From SKKY01 sp965228015 (GTDB taxonomy: Bacteria; Bacillota; Peptococcia; Peptococcales; SKKY01), in NCBI GenBank assembly GCA_965228015.1, contig OZ245787.1, positions 1,426,001 through 1,490,000 of the forward strand: DNA of 64,000 bases, in the 5' to 3' direction. Of the stretch, positions 17,873 through 26,205 are shown piece after piece; the first letter of the stretch is position 1; each line of letters opens with the position of its first letter. The position numbers and the translations under genes are program-made. The notes beneath the pieces are model-generated. The model searched no databases. It was not told the origin of the DNA and saw nothing but the letters and a program-made list of their open reading frames with translations.

Positions 17873-18913
17873 GTGCCAATTTTAGACAAAAATAACCCCA
17901 TGGATCTTAAAAAATATCAAGATTTTGTAAGAAGCTCCCAACACAGATCAATTACACAGGATTTAAATTGGTCTAAAGTGAAGTGGGATTGGGGAAATGA
18001 GCAGATTTATGTAGAAAAAAAGGGAGAAATTGTTGCAGCTATGTCATTTTTAGTTAAAAAAATCCCTTTTGCCGGGGCTTTATTATATGCTCCCCGGGGA
18101 CCAATTTGCGATGTAAATGATATAGAATTAGTCCAGGAATTAATTAATGAAGCAGAACCACTGGTTAACAAATATAAAGCTTTTGTTCTGAAAATGGATC
18201 CAGAGGTAATATTTTCAGATGAACTTCAAAAGAAGTATCAGAATAATGGTTTTGTTGTAAGGAATACAGGTGTAAAAAAAGATGCTTTAATTCAGCCAAG
18301 ATATAATATGATTTTAAAATTTGAAAATCACGATAAAGAAAGTATTATGAGTAAGTTTAGTGGTAAAACCAGGAACCGGATTCGGTCAGCAGCGAAAAAA
18401 GGTGTCTATGCAGTTTATGGTGATTCTGATGAGCTAATGGAAAGATTTTATAAGATATACCTTGAGATGACTCACAGGAATAAGCTTACCGCAAGGTCTT
18501 ATAAGTATTTTTTGAAAATGAGAGAGTCTTTTGGTGGAATGCGAATTTATATTGCAAAGCATGAGGAAGATGACTTATCTGCAGGGCTTACTATTAATTA
18601 TTATGGAAAATTGTACTACCTTTATGCAGGAAGTACTAATGTAAAAAGGAATTTGGGCCCTAACCAGTTAATGAATTATGACATGATTTCCTGGGGAATT
18701 GATGAAGGTGCAGAGCAATGCGACTTTGGTGGTGTGCTTGCTCTTGATAAAAGTGATGGACTCTATGAATTCAAAATTGGATTTTGCGATAAAGACGGAG
18801 TATCTGAGTATATCGGAGAAATTGATAAGGTTTTTAGTCCTTTAATTTATTATGTTTTCAACAATATTTTGCCAAAGCTACAGAGAATACGAATTTTGTT
18901 GACAAGAAAATAA
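17873..18913 (+). CDS. FemA/FemB/FemX-type peptidoglycan aminoacyltransferase
   Basis: The 346-residue protein has the double-GNAT Fem fold: ITQDLNWSKVKWDWG near the start, RYNMILKF and the KFSGKTRNRIRSAAKKG segment. The C-terminal FGGVLALDKSDGLYEFKIGF is a strong Fem signature. Such enzymes transfer amino acids from aminoacyl-tRNA to the peptidoglycan stem peptide. Translation starts at GTG 17873 after GAGGAGATGCAGAA. It is 24 bases after the ATP-grasp ligase, so they are co-transcribed. No terminator is obvious before the tRNA genes. Confidence 0.88.
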   Translation: MPILDKNNPMDLKKYQDFVRSSQHRSITQDLNWSKVKWDWGNEQIYVEKKGEIVAAMSFLVKKIPFAGALLYAPRGPICDVNDIELVQELINEAEPLVNKYKAFVLKMDPEVIFSDELQKKYQNNGFVVRNTGVKKDALIQPRYNMILKFENHDKESIMSKFSGKTRNRIRSAAKKGVYAVYGDSDELMERFYKIYLEMTHRNKLTARSYKYFLKMRESFGGMRIYIAKHEEDDLSAGLTINYYGKLYYLYAGSTNVKRNLGPNQLMNYDMISWGIDEGAEQCDFGGVLALDKSDGLYEFKIGFCDKDGVSEYIGEIDKVFSPLIYYVFNNILPKLQRIRILLTRK

Positions 18914-18947
18914 GATATCTGTATAATTATAAATCGTTGGTGTCTAA

Positions 18948-19023
18948 GAGCCATTAGCTCAGTTGGCAGAGCACCTGACTTTTAATCAGGGTGTCCCGCG
19001 TTCGAATCCCGTACGCGTCACCA
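18948..19023 (+). tRNA. tRNA-Lys (TTT), degenerate
   Basis: The anticodon arm (CCTGA CTTTTAA TCAGG) and D arm are perfect, and CCA is encoded. The acceptor strands GAGCCAT and ACGCGTC leave three mismatches. The T stem CCGCG/CCCGT leaves two more. Five mismatches in a bacterial tRNA suggest a pseudogene or faulty sequence. A functional tRNA-Lys must exist elsewhere. Confidence 0.75.
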
Positions 19024-19044
19024 TTTTTTTAGATATATGGGCTT

Positions 19045-19120
19045 ACCTCGATAGCTCAGTCGGTAGAGCAGAAGACTGAAAATCCTCGTGTCGGTGGTTC
19101 GATTCTGCCTCGAGGCACCA
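19045..19120 (+). tRNA. tRNA-Phe (GAA)
   Basis: The anticodon loop CTGAAAA, T loop TTCGATT and encoded CCA are clear. The acceptor is ACCTCGA/TCGAGGC, with an A1-C72 mismatch where G1 is normal. One A-C mismatch also lies in the anticodon stem. It is followed by a strong terminator. Confidence 0.88.
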
Positions 19121-19158
19121 AAGGATGAGGATTTTCGTTAATCTTCATCCTTTTTTTG
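19121..19158 (+). terminator. intrinsic terminator after tRNA-Phe, IS inserted in its T tract
   Basis: AAGGATGA and TCATCCTT form the base of a stem of about 12 bp that continues through GATT/AATC, followed by TTTTTTTG. The first ISL3-type copy begins five bases further on. Confidence 0.88.
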
Positions 19159-19209
19159 TTTTTGTTCTTTGTCAAATGTTGGAGCAACCCAATTAGATTA
19201 GATTCCATG

Positions 19210-19240
19210 AGTACCGCATTGAAAAATGCGGTACTTTTTT
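19210..19240 (+). terminator. terminator carried inside ISL3 copy 1
   Basis: AGTACCGCATT, a GAAA loop and AATGCGGTACT form a perfect 11-bp hairpin, then a T tract on the plus strand. It is oriented to stop transcripts entering from the left, not those of the transposase, which is read on the minus strand. Confidence 0.85.
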
Positions 19241-19249
19241 AAATTGTTT

Positions 19250-20428
19250 TTAGTTCATTACGTGCATTATTCTGTTTTTGAATCTCCAAAAATTTCTTAC
19301 ACCATAAGCATTTCTTTTTAAAACCTTAATTTTGTTGTTAACTCCTTCTGTATATCCGTTAGTATAAGTACAAGTAAATGAATTAAGAATATATTTCTGC
19401 CAGTTGAAAATGGTTCTGGAGCATTTATCGAATTCTTCAAGCTCACAGGACATAACAAACATATACCAGGCTTTCAAATTCTTTTTTGCACTTTCTAAAT
19501 CACTGCTGTCAACAAAGTTATAAAATTTTTCTTTTAACATATAAGCTTTTTGCAGTTTCTCAGAAGTAGCAAGCATAACGTTTACCTGGTCAATTTCTTC
19601 AGGAGTTAAATACTTCATTCTTTTTAAGAGAAGGGAGCGACTTCTTTTGAAATATCTTCGCCTTTCCTTGGCAAATTTCTTTTGCTCATCTTTCCTAATT
19701 CTTTCAAATGCCCAAGTGACCTGCCTAATGAAATGGAATTTATCGATAATGATAGTTGCATTTTTAAAATATGTTTCAGCAATATCCTTGTAAGGTTGCC
19801 ACATATCCATAATGAAGTATTTTACTTTATCCCTGTCATTGAATTTCCTGAAATAGTCCGATAAAATGTGTTGTTCTCTTCCGTGAAGAATATCAAGTAC
19901 CTTCTTGTTTTGGGGATCAGTTAATATGCACTGGTACTTTTTGCCCCCGGCATTACCTTTAAATTCATCAATAGAGATTGCTTCGGGCAATTTTGTTAGG
20001 GAATAGTTTATGAATCTAAAAAGCCTGAGAGCCGTTGATGGTGAAATATTATTCTCTTTGACAATATCAGATACAGAGTAAACATTTTTCATTCGAGTAA
20101 TTATGTATTTTATCAGCCTGCTGGTCATTCTTTGATAGCGGGGGAGAAAATCATTTTTTTCGTAGAATTTTTTATTGCAGTGATTACAAACGTACCTTCT
20201 TTTTTTGTAGTAAAGGTAGGTTTTCTTCCCTGAGATGGAAATATCTTTTATCATTTGAATTCTGTAATCATGAACTTTACTGGTTTGTTGATGGCATTTG
20301 GGGTAATTGTGAGTTTTAATCTCCAGAGAAAAAGAAAAGGACATTGAATCAGAAGAAGTTTCTAATTGTTCTAAAATTATCCCTTTAAAACCAATTAATT
20401 TTTTAATATAATGGTTATTACAGAGCAT
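19250..20428 (-). CDS. ISL3-family transposase, copy 1 (intact)
   Basis: The 392-residue transposase has an N-terminal zinc finger (CNHCNKKFYEKNDF plus upstream CHQQ), a helix-turn-helix region (VKENNISPSTALRLF) and a DDE catalytic core. Candidate catalytic residues lie in AISIDEFKG, FIMDMWQPYKDI and TNGYTEGVNNKIK. ATG 20428 is preferred because AAGGAGGAATTTACTTATG precedes it, although the frame is open 33 codons further upstream. Copies 2 and 3 are almost identical. Confidence 0.93.
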   Translation of the reverse strand: MLCNNHYIKKLIGFKGIILEQLETSSDSMSFSFSLEIKTHNYPKCHQQTSKVHDYRIQMIKDISISGKKTYLYYKKRRYVCNHCNKKFYEKNDFLPRYQRMTSRLIKYIITRMKNVYSVSDIVKENNISPSTALRLFRFINYSLTKLPEAISIDEFKGNAGGKKYQCILTDPQNKKVLDILHGREQHILSDYFRKFNDRDKVKYFIMDMWQPYKDIAETYFKNATIIIDKFHFIRQVTWAFERIRKDEQKKFAKERRRYFKRSRSLLLKRMKYLTPEEIDQVNVMLATSEKLQKAYMLKEKFYNFVDSSDLESAKKNLKAWYMFVMSCELEEFDKCSRTIFNWQKYILNSFTCTYTNGYTEGVNNKIKVLKRNAYGVRNFWRFKNRIMHVMN

Positions 20429-20557
20429 AAGTAAATTCCTCCTTAGATTACAGTGGGTGTTCTCTAATATGGATTTACCCAATGCTCTGTATTTTTTCGC
20501 AAAAAATGTCAGAATGGTTTTTACCACCCCAACATTTATTGTAGAACCTTTATTTTT

Positions 20558-22101
20558 GTTAGTGTAAAATAATTATGGGTAAAAAAACAAAAAAATATTA
20601 GAGCAACTCCTTATGTTACAATTAAATCGCTAAACCAAATCGCAAAAAAGGAGAAACTCTAATGAATAATATTATACATGAAATTGCAACTAAAATCGGT
20701 AAAGAAATAGCAGAAAATATGGAAACAACTTTAATTGAGGGAAATAATATATCTGAATTCATTTTAAAAACCAAAAAAATGCTGGATGAAGTTGGGGTTG
20801 CAATTACGGAAAAAGCACTTGAAACTGTAGATATTTTAGTTAAAAAAGATTGTGTAAGAAAAAGAGGCTGGAAAATAAAGGAAACAAAGTCGAAGAAAAG
20901 TTTGGCGACGATATTTGGTGAAGTAACCTATAAAAGAACGTATTATGTTCATAAAATTACCGGTGAATATAAATACTTATCTGATGAAGCTGTTGGTATT
21001 GAAGCAAATGACAGAATGGATATATTGCTAGAATCAATGTTAATAGAAGAAGCAATAGAGACACCATACAGAAAAAGTAGCGAAAAAATATCGAAGAATG
21101 TATATCTTACTGGTCAAACAGTAATGAATTCTATTAGAAAGCTTAAAGATATTTCTAATCATGCAGCACCAGTGAAAAAACTGATTCTCAAGCTAAGATT
21201 TTGTACATCGAAGCTGATGAAGATCATGTTTCACTTCAAAGAGGAACATGTGCCGAACCTAGATTAGTTTATGTTCACGAAGGTAAGTGAAAGGTAAGTA
21301 AAGATAGATATGAATTAATAAATCCCAGATACTTTAGTGGTCTCTACCAAGATAGTGCTGATTTATGGCTTGAAGTAGCTGATTATATTGATAGCAACTA
21401 TGAAGAAGAAACTATTGAAAAGATATATTTATCAGGAGATGGAGCCAACTGGATAAAACAAGGCAAAGAATGGATTAAAGATAGTATCTATGTTTTAGAT
21501 ATATATCATTTGTCGAAATATATAAAGAAGGCAACTGCTCATATGAAAGGCACACACCAAATGATGTGGTATTACATAAATACGAAAAGGAAAGATTTCG
21601 TAAAAGATTTATTCAAAGCAATAATTGAAGAAACAGAATCAGAAACAAAAAATAGAAGCAATAAAAGATGCTAGAAGTTATGTGTTAAATAATTGGGAAG
21701 GTATAATGAATCAATATGACCCGGATTATATAGGTTGTAGCACAGTAGGCCATATTAGTCATATATTATCTGCAAGATTAAGTTCAAGGCCTCTAAGCTG
21801 GTGCAGAGAAGGTATTGATCAAATGTCACGTCTGAGGGCTTTTAAGGCTAATTCAGGTAATGTATATGATTTAGTAAAAGAAAGAAGCAAGAAAAACAGA
21901 AACAAGAATCATAAAATTAGAAAGCCGTGTTATAAAAAAGCTACGAACCTAATATCAGATGAGAAATTCGGCAATGTGCCAGTAGTTTTAACTGGTAAGA
22001 GAACTTGGAAAAGAGAATTATTTAAAAGGATAGCGAGTGCGATTTAGCACGTAATACATACAAGGGGTTTTTTATTCTTTTAAAACCCATAATTAATTGA
22101 C
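20558..22101 (+). mobile_element. ISLre2-type insertion sequence, copy 1 (decayed transposase)
   Basis: Boundaries come from comparison with copy 2: shared sequence starts at GTTAGTGTAAAATAATTATG and ends at CCCATAATTAATTGAC. The ends share the inverted motif TAATTATGGGT. No target duplication was found. It lies 9 bp from the ISL3 copy, between two tRNA groups. Confidence 0.8.
20662..22047 (+). pseudogene. ISLre2-family transposase (UPF0236), broken
   Basis: The N-terminal part (ITEKALETVDILVKKDCVRK, FGEVTYKRTYYVHKITGEY) matches the ISLre2/UPF0236 family. The frame shifts by -1 at the A6 run 21175-21180, reads through AKILYIEADEDHVSLQ, stops at TGA 21288, continues with YLSGDGANWIKQG, and shifts again at A6 21647-21652 into the C-terminal part ending RELFKRIASAI. 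The repaired protein would be about 460 residues, the usual length. Copy 2 has the same three lesions. Confidence 0.9.
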
Positions 22102-22123
22102 ATGATCAATATTGCAGGGATGA

Positions 22124-22152
22124 TTGACAGTCTGCCATATTTTTGTTAATAT
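22124..22152 (+). promoter_or_regulatory. sigma-A promoter for the tRNA-Ser/Arg cluster
   Basis: TTGACA and TAATAT are 17 bases apart, ending 31 bases before the first tRNA-Ser. An AATG-TTTTACT/AGTAAAA-CATT inverted repeat lies between the promoter and the tRNA. Confidence 0.65.
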
Positions 22153-22183
22153 TACTAATGGTTTTACTAAGTAAAATCATTAA

Positions 22184-22273
22184 GGAGAGGTGTCCGAGTG
22201 GTTTAAGGAGGCGGTCTTGAAAACCGTTGAACTCTTGCGGGTTCCGTGGGTTCGAATCCCACCCTCTCCGCCA
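22184..22273 (+). tRNA. tRNA-Ser (TGA)
   Basis: It is a 90-base class II tRNA with acceptor GGAGAGG/CCTCTCC, anticodon loop CTTGAAA, long variable arm, T loop TTCGAAT and encoded CCA. Confidence 0.95.
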
Positions 22274-22312
22274 TTTTTTTATTCATTTTTAATTTTTGGG
22301 TGGCTTTTATGT

Positions 22313-22404
22313 GGAGAAGTGGCCGAGAGGCTTAAGGCGGTCGCCTGCTAAGTGATTATACGGGGAAACCTGTATCGGGGGTTCGAATCCCCCCTTCTCC
22401 GCCA
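22313..22404 (+). tRNA. tRNA-Ser (GCT)
   Basis: It is a class II tRNA with acceptor GGAGAAG/CTTCTCC, anticodon loop CTGCTAA, extended variable arm and encoded CCA. Confidence 0.94.
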
Positions 22405-22410
22405 TTATTT

Positions 22411-22487
22411 GCGCCCGTAGCTCAGCTGGATAGAGTAGCAGACTACGAATCTGAAGGTCGCAGGTTCGACTCCTGCCGGGCGCGCCA
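22411..22487 (+). tRNA. tRNA-Arg (ACG)
   Basis: Acceptor GCGCCCG/CGGGCGC, anticodon loop CTACGAA, T loop TTCGACT and encoded CCA are all present. A34 is expected to be deaminated to inosine by TadA, whose gene is just downstream. Confidence 0.95.
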
Positions 22488-22488
22488 G

Positions 22489-22533
22489 TTACAAATATAT
22501 CTCAATGTATTATGCGTTGAGATATATTTGTAA
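22489..22533. repeat. 17-bp perfect inverted repeat between two tRNA-Arg genes
   Basis: TTACAAATATATCTCAA and its exact complement are separated by 11 bases. There is no T tract on the 3' side of either strand. It may be a processing or attenuation hairpin, since tRNA-Arg (CCT) follows within 40 bases. Confidence 0.7.
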
Positions 22534-22569
22534 AAAAAGCAGTTAATAGTATAATTTTAAATATCTTAT

Positions 22570-22646
22570 GCGTCTGTAGCTCAGCAGGACAGAGCGGTGC
22601 CCTCCTAAGGCATAGGTCGCAGGTTCGAATCCCGCCAGGCGCACCA
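22570..22646 (+). tRNA. tRNA-Arg (CCT)
   Basis: Acceptor GCGTCTG/CAGGCGC with one G-T pair, anticodon loop CTCCTAA, T loop TTCGAAT and encoded CCA. Confidence 0.94.
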
Positions 22647-22714
22647 ACTAATCCATGACTCCAGATTTTCTGAGTATAGATTTTTATAGCTATTTTATAA
22701 GGAGGGGTTTGTTT

Positions 22715-23194
22715 ATGAGAAGCAAAAGTGAAATTATCCTGGAACATAATTACTATATGAAAATTGCTTTGAATGAAGCAGAAAAAGCATTTGTTAAGGG
22801 AGAAGTGCCTATTGGTGCAGTTATAGTAAAAGATGGTAAGGTTATTTCAAAGGCGCATAACCAAATTGAAGAAAGAGGATCTGTTTTATTTCATGCAGAG
22901 ATTCTTGCAATTGAAGAAGCCTGTAAAAATTTAAATAATAAATATCTTGATCAGTGTGTGTTGTATGTAACCTTGGAGCCTTGCTCTATGTGTTCCGGTG
23001 CAATATTAAATTCCAGAATCTCTAAAATAGTATTTGGTGCGGATGAAGAAAAAACCGGAACCGCAGGATCTGTTGTAAATCTGTTACAGTTCCCTGGATT
23101 TCCTGGATTCGTGCATATTGTTCCAAATATTTTAGCAAAAGAATCTGCGGAACTACTTAAAAATTTTTTTAATGAGATCAGAGAGAAAAAATAA
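22715..23194 (+). CDS. tadA: tRNA adenosine(34) deaminase TadA
   Basis: TadA converts A34 to inosine in tRNA-Arg(ACG). The 159-residue protein has the zinc/catalytic motifs FHAEILAIEEA and LEPCSMCSGAIL. AAGGAGGGG 7 bases before ATG 22715 fixes the start. Its position between tRNA genes and dnaX follows the Bacillus order. Confidence 0.95.
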   Translation: MRSKSEIILEHNYYMKIALNEAEKAFVKGEVPIGAVIVKDGKVISKAHNQIEERGSVLFHAEILAIEEACKNLNNKYLDQCVLYVTLEPCSMCSGAILNSRISKIVFGADEEKTGTAGSVVNLLQFPGFPGFVHIVPNILAKESAELLKNFFNEIREKK

Positions 23195-23261
23195 AAAGTT
23201 TTAATTTACATAAATAAAGGTAATAAGTACTTATCTATTACGAAAAGAAGGTGGAATAAAT

Positions 23262-24515
23262 ATGCAGAAAATATGTTTAAAGTTTTATTGATTCTAATTT
23301 TAGCAGGGCTAATGATTTTTAGTGGATACCAAAAGGTGGAAGAACTAGCACCTACTCCAAGTCCAACTCCTGCACCAGCGCCGGAGCCAACTCCAGAATC
23401 AGAAGAACCAGCGGAGCCTGTATTTAATGCACAAGCCGATTATGATAATTTTATTATTGTAAATGATGAAGAAGGTTATACAAATGCTGATGCAAGAATA
23501 TTTAAGTTTTTTGTTGATGCTTTCAGTGAAGAGTTCGCTGTAATTATTGATGCATCACCATTAAATTTATATCAGGAAAGTCATATTCCAAAGGCAATTA
23601 GTATTCCCACTGTAGAAATTTGGGATAATATCGCCAATCTTTCTAAAGAAAAAAATATTTTAGTATATAGTCAAAATGATAAACAATCATTATATGTAAC
23701 TAAAGTATTGGCAGATAATGGTTTCCCGTATATTTTTAGATTACAAGGAAACTTTGGAGCGTGGACTGAAAGAGATTACCCAACAGAAAGAGTAATAACA
23801 CAAGGTGATATAAATAATATAGAATCTATAATCGCAAATCTTCCAGATGGATCTGAAAAAGAAGAAATGCAAGAAAGATTGCGCATTCTTCAGGCTAATT
23901 TAGATCTTCAGGAACCTGTAAAAACGGTTGAAGAGTTAGTAGGAGCTTTAGATCAAACAGGAAAGGCAACTCAAGATGATATAGACAGAGCAAGAAGCGC
24001 ATATGAAACTACCGGACAACTTGCTTTAGAAAAACAAATTGATATAAGAGACTCAGAGATTGTTCAGCGTCTTGCTAAAGCAGAAGTTTTAATTGAATCA
24101 GCAGAAAATCAAAAAATATTTTTGAAGCAAGAGCAGCAATTGATGTAATTGAAACAGAAAGTGATGCTGAATATGCTCCTTAGTTGCTAAAATTGCAGAC
24201 GAAGATTTAAAAGAAATTATGTATAACGAAATTAGAGCTAAAGTAAGAACAGAAGAGGAAGCAGATGCTGTTGATACAGCAATGTCACTTGCAGAATCCT
24301 TAAGGAGAGACGGATCAGATACTCAAGAAACTATTAACAGGTTAAAGGCAGCATATGAAATTGCAGCTAAATTCTTAGCAGAATCAGAAGATCCAGAAAA
24401 TCTTAAGAGTATAAAAGAAGCAAAATTAATGAGAACTCTAAACTTAATTAATGAGGCACAAGATGCATTGGATATTAAAAATGTTAAGGAGTTACTTGAA
24501 GAATTAGGTATTTAA
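23262..24515 (+). pseudogene. secreted rhodanese-like domain protein with helical repeats (broken)
   Basis: GAAGGTGGAATAAATATG gives a start whose frame ends after nine codons. One extra A near 23268-23271 would join it to MFKVLLILILAGLMIFSGY, a signal peptide. A proline-rich spacer follows, then a rhodanese-like domain (VIIDASPLNLYQESHIPKAI, NFGAWTERDYPTE). The catalytic loop reads VYSQNDKQS, with serine where active rhodaneses have cysteine. The C-terminal half is charged helical repeats. Further frameshifts lie at the A6 run 24111-24116 and near 24180. The last part ends with NVKELLEELGI. Function is unknown. Confidence 0.7.
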
Positions 24516-24530
24516 TAAATTAATGTAATA

Positions 24531-24572
24531 AAAAGGGAGTAACCATTTTTTTGATGGTTGCTCCCTTTTTAT
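24531..24572. terminator. bidirectional terminator
   Basis: AAAGGGAG and AACCAT pair with ATGGTT and CTCCCTTT, with T and A tracts on both sides. It lies between the converging rhodanese-like gene and the small minus-strand gene. Confidence 0.88.
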
Positions 24573-24588
24573 TAAGTTTTATTAATCT

Positions 24589-24742
24589 TTATATTTTCTT
24601 GGGTTTGTATAAATTCTCTTCTTCATTTGATGCATGGCCACATTTTGTACAAATATATTTTGGTTTATCCATTAGTTTTGAATATTTTTTAAAATCAGAT
24701 TTAATTAAATCATCTTTTACAAGTTTACATATTTTTTGCCAT
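24589..24742 (-). pseudogene. small conserved zinc-ribbon protein (one-base frameshift)
   Basis: On the minus strand AAGGAGGTTTCTATATG opens MAKN and hits a stop. One extra A in the run at 24732-24737 restores a 51-residue protein: MAKKICKLVKDDLIKSDF, then DKPKYICTKCGHASNEEENL, ending YKPKKI. This pattern of a lysine-rich start and one CXXC knuckle is common for small clostridial proteins of unknown function. The ideal ribosome site argues that it is a real gene. Confidence 0.65.
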
Positions 24743-24811
24743 ATAGAAACCTCCTTGTGGTATTTTATTTAAACAGAAAGTATTAAGATTTAAACATTGA
24801 ATGGAGATTAT

Positions 24812-25315
24812 ATGAAAACTAATAATGAATTTCTAGTTAATACCTTTTTAAAAAATAGCGGAAGCATTAAAGATGATGAAATTTTTTCTCAAGCCCTTGA
24901 AGAAAAAATAGAAAATAATATAAAGAAAGATCTAACCTCTGCGGAAATTGGAAATGGAGATACTTTTCTAAAAATTACTGAAAATGCTAATATCTTCCAG
25001 GGAGGGGGTTGGGCTTGTATTGATAAGTGCGGCTTCAGTCATGTGGTTTCAGAGTATAAAACAACAATGGATTTTAAAAAATCTGGAACTAGTATTTATT
25101 CATATAATGGAAAGTTTGGCAGGGGCTATGCCCTGGATGAAGAAAACAACAGGTTAAGGGTTCTAGTTCCAGGTAAAAAGCCCTATGATAACGACATGAA
25201 TGAGCCAAAAGAAAATCACGCTTTAATTGCAGATAAGAAATATTTGGGCCAAGAAGTAAGTTACTTAAAATATTTAGAGATAATTTCAAATATAAAAAAT
25301 AAGGTGGGCATATAA
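24812..25315 (+). CDS. hypothetical protein
   Basis: This 167-residue soluble protein has no signal peptide or membrane segment, and I do not recognise it. It has a charged helical N-terminal third and a central glycine/aromatic stretch with two cysteines (GGGWACIDKCGFSHVV). A mixed C-terminal region follows. ATG 24812 follows TGGAGATTAT. It is divergent from the small zinc-ribbon gene and convergent with the HDOD gene across a shared terminator. Confidence 0.7.
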   Translation: MKTNNEFLVNTFLKNSGSIKDDEIFSQALEEKIENNIKKDLTSAEIGNGDTFLKITENANIFQGGGWACIDKCGFSHVVSEYKTTMDFKKSGTSIYSYNGKFGRGYALDEENNRLRVLVPGKKPYDNDMNEPKENHALIADKKYLGQEVSYLKYLEIISNIKNKVGI

Positions 25316-25339
25316 TAAGATATGCACCACCTTATTTTT
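25295..25339. terminator. bidirectional terminator between convergent genes
   Basis: AAAAATAAGGTGGGCATA pairs with TATGCACCACCTTATTTTT with one bulged base. A and T tracts allow function on both strands. Confidence 0.88.
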
Positions 25340-26186
25340 AAAATATTTCAAAACTTGATTTATCCACCATTAAGTCAGTTACAGCAGGAAGAATAGTTTC
25401 AATTTGTCTTCCATCTATTCCGGTTGTTTCTAATGCAAATTCTGAAAAATTATAAGCAAGACCACCAATTCCTAAACCAAAGCCCATCATTAAGGCAATT
25501 GAGTCGGAAATGTGAAGGACAGATGAAAGAGTTGGATTAATTGTTGCCAGTTCTGGAGAGTGATGGCAACCAATAGCTTCAATCATTTCTGGTGGTAGAT
25601 TCCACTTTTCTGCCAATTTCATTCCAGTTTGAGCATGATTAAATCCAAGAACTTCTTCCTCGACTTTTACAAAGCCATATCCCTCATCATAAATAAGAGA
25701 TAATACTTTTTGATAGTCATCTTGCAAATACTGATTTAAAACTAGTTTGCCAATATCGTGTATTATTCCAGCAGTATAAAAAACCTCTGGATTTTTATAC
25801 TGCTTCTGTCTTGCAATATAACGAGAAGTCATGGCAACTGCCTGTGAGTGTTTCCATAGTTCATTTTGATCTAATTGATAACCCCCGAGACTTTTTGTAA
25901 GGAAGTTTCCTACACTTGCTGCAAAAACAATACTTCTAATTGTTTGAAATCCAAGAAGAATTGTAGCTTCTGTAATAGTGTTAATTCTTCTGGCAAAACC
26001 ATAAAAACTTGAGTTTGCTAAACGAAGAATTTTTGCTGTAAGCATCTGGTCTTGAGCAAGAAGTTTTTGAACATCTTGTGGCGTTGAATTCGGATCTTCG
26101 CTTATTCTAATTATTTCTGTTACAACTTGAGGAAGAGAAGGCATGTCTTCAACGGATTCAATTAATTTTTCCAAAGTTAAGGCCAA
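25338..26186 (-). CDS. HDOD domain protein
   Basis: The 282-residue protein is a single HDOD domain, a relative of HD phosphohydrolases thought to act in signalling. Typical segments are MPSLPQVVTEIIRI, LLAQDQMLTAKILRLANSSF and GIIHDIGKLVLNQYL. HHSPEL follows later. It starts at TTG 26186 after GAAGGGAGATATAATT. It is 19 bases downstream of the glucosaminidase gene on the same strand, so the two are probably co-transcribed. Confidence 0.9.
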   Translation of the reverse strand: MALTLEKLIESVEDMPSLPQVVTEIIRISEDPNSTPQDVQKLLAQDQMLTAKILRLANSSFYGFARRINTITEATILLGFQTIRSIVFAASVGNFLTKSLGGYQLDQNELWKHSQAVAMTSRYIARQKQYKNPEVFYTAGIIHDIGKLVLNQYLQDDYQKVLSLIYDEGYGFVKVEEEVLGFNHAQTGMKLAEKWNLPPEMIEAIGCHHSPELATINPTLSSVLHISDSIALMMGFGLGIGGLAYNFSEFALETTGIDGRQIETILPAVTDLMVDKSSFEIF

Positions 26187-26205
26187 AATTATATCTCCCT
26201 TCTTT

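Larger units (their letters stand above)
19163..20548 (-). mobile_element. ISL3-type insertion sequence, copy 1
   Basis: The 1386-bp element has imperfect terminal inverted repeats. The left end reads TGTTCTTTGTCAAATGTTGG and the right end, on the other strand, GGTTCTACAATAAATGTTGG. The flanking 8-mers are TTTGTTTT and TTTATTTT, a target duplication with one mismatch. The target is the T tract of the tRNA-Phe terminator. The first base of the left end has changed from G to T compared with copy 3. Confidence 0.88.

Noticed and set aside
19682..19864. Short plus-strand open frames repeated inside each ISL3 copy
   Set aside because: They are antisense to the transposase, lack ribosome sites and repeat only because the IS is repeated.
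21175..21290. Programmed -1 frameshifting in the ISLre2 transposase at the A6 run
   Set aside because: The codon phase is G-AAA-AAA, not the usual A-AAA-AAA/C heptamer. A TGA and a second shift of the opposite sign follow. One recoding event would not give a full protein.
20549..22110. Target-site duplication for ISLre2 copy 1
   Set aside because: Flanks after the shared ends (TTTATTTTT and ATGATCAAT) do not match, and copy 2 flanks do not match either.
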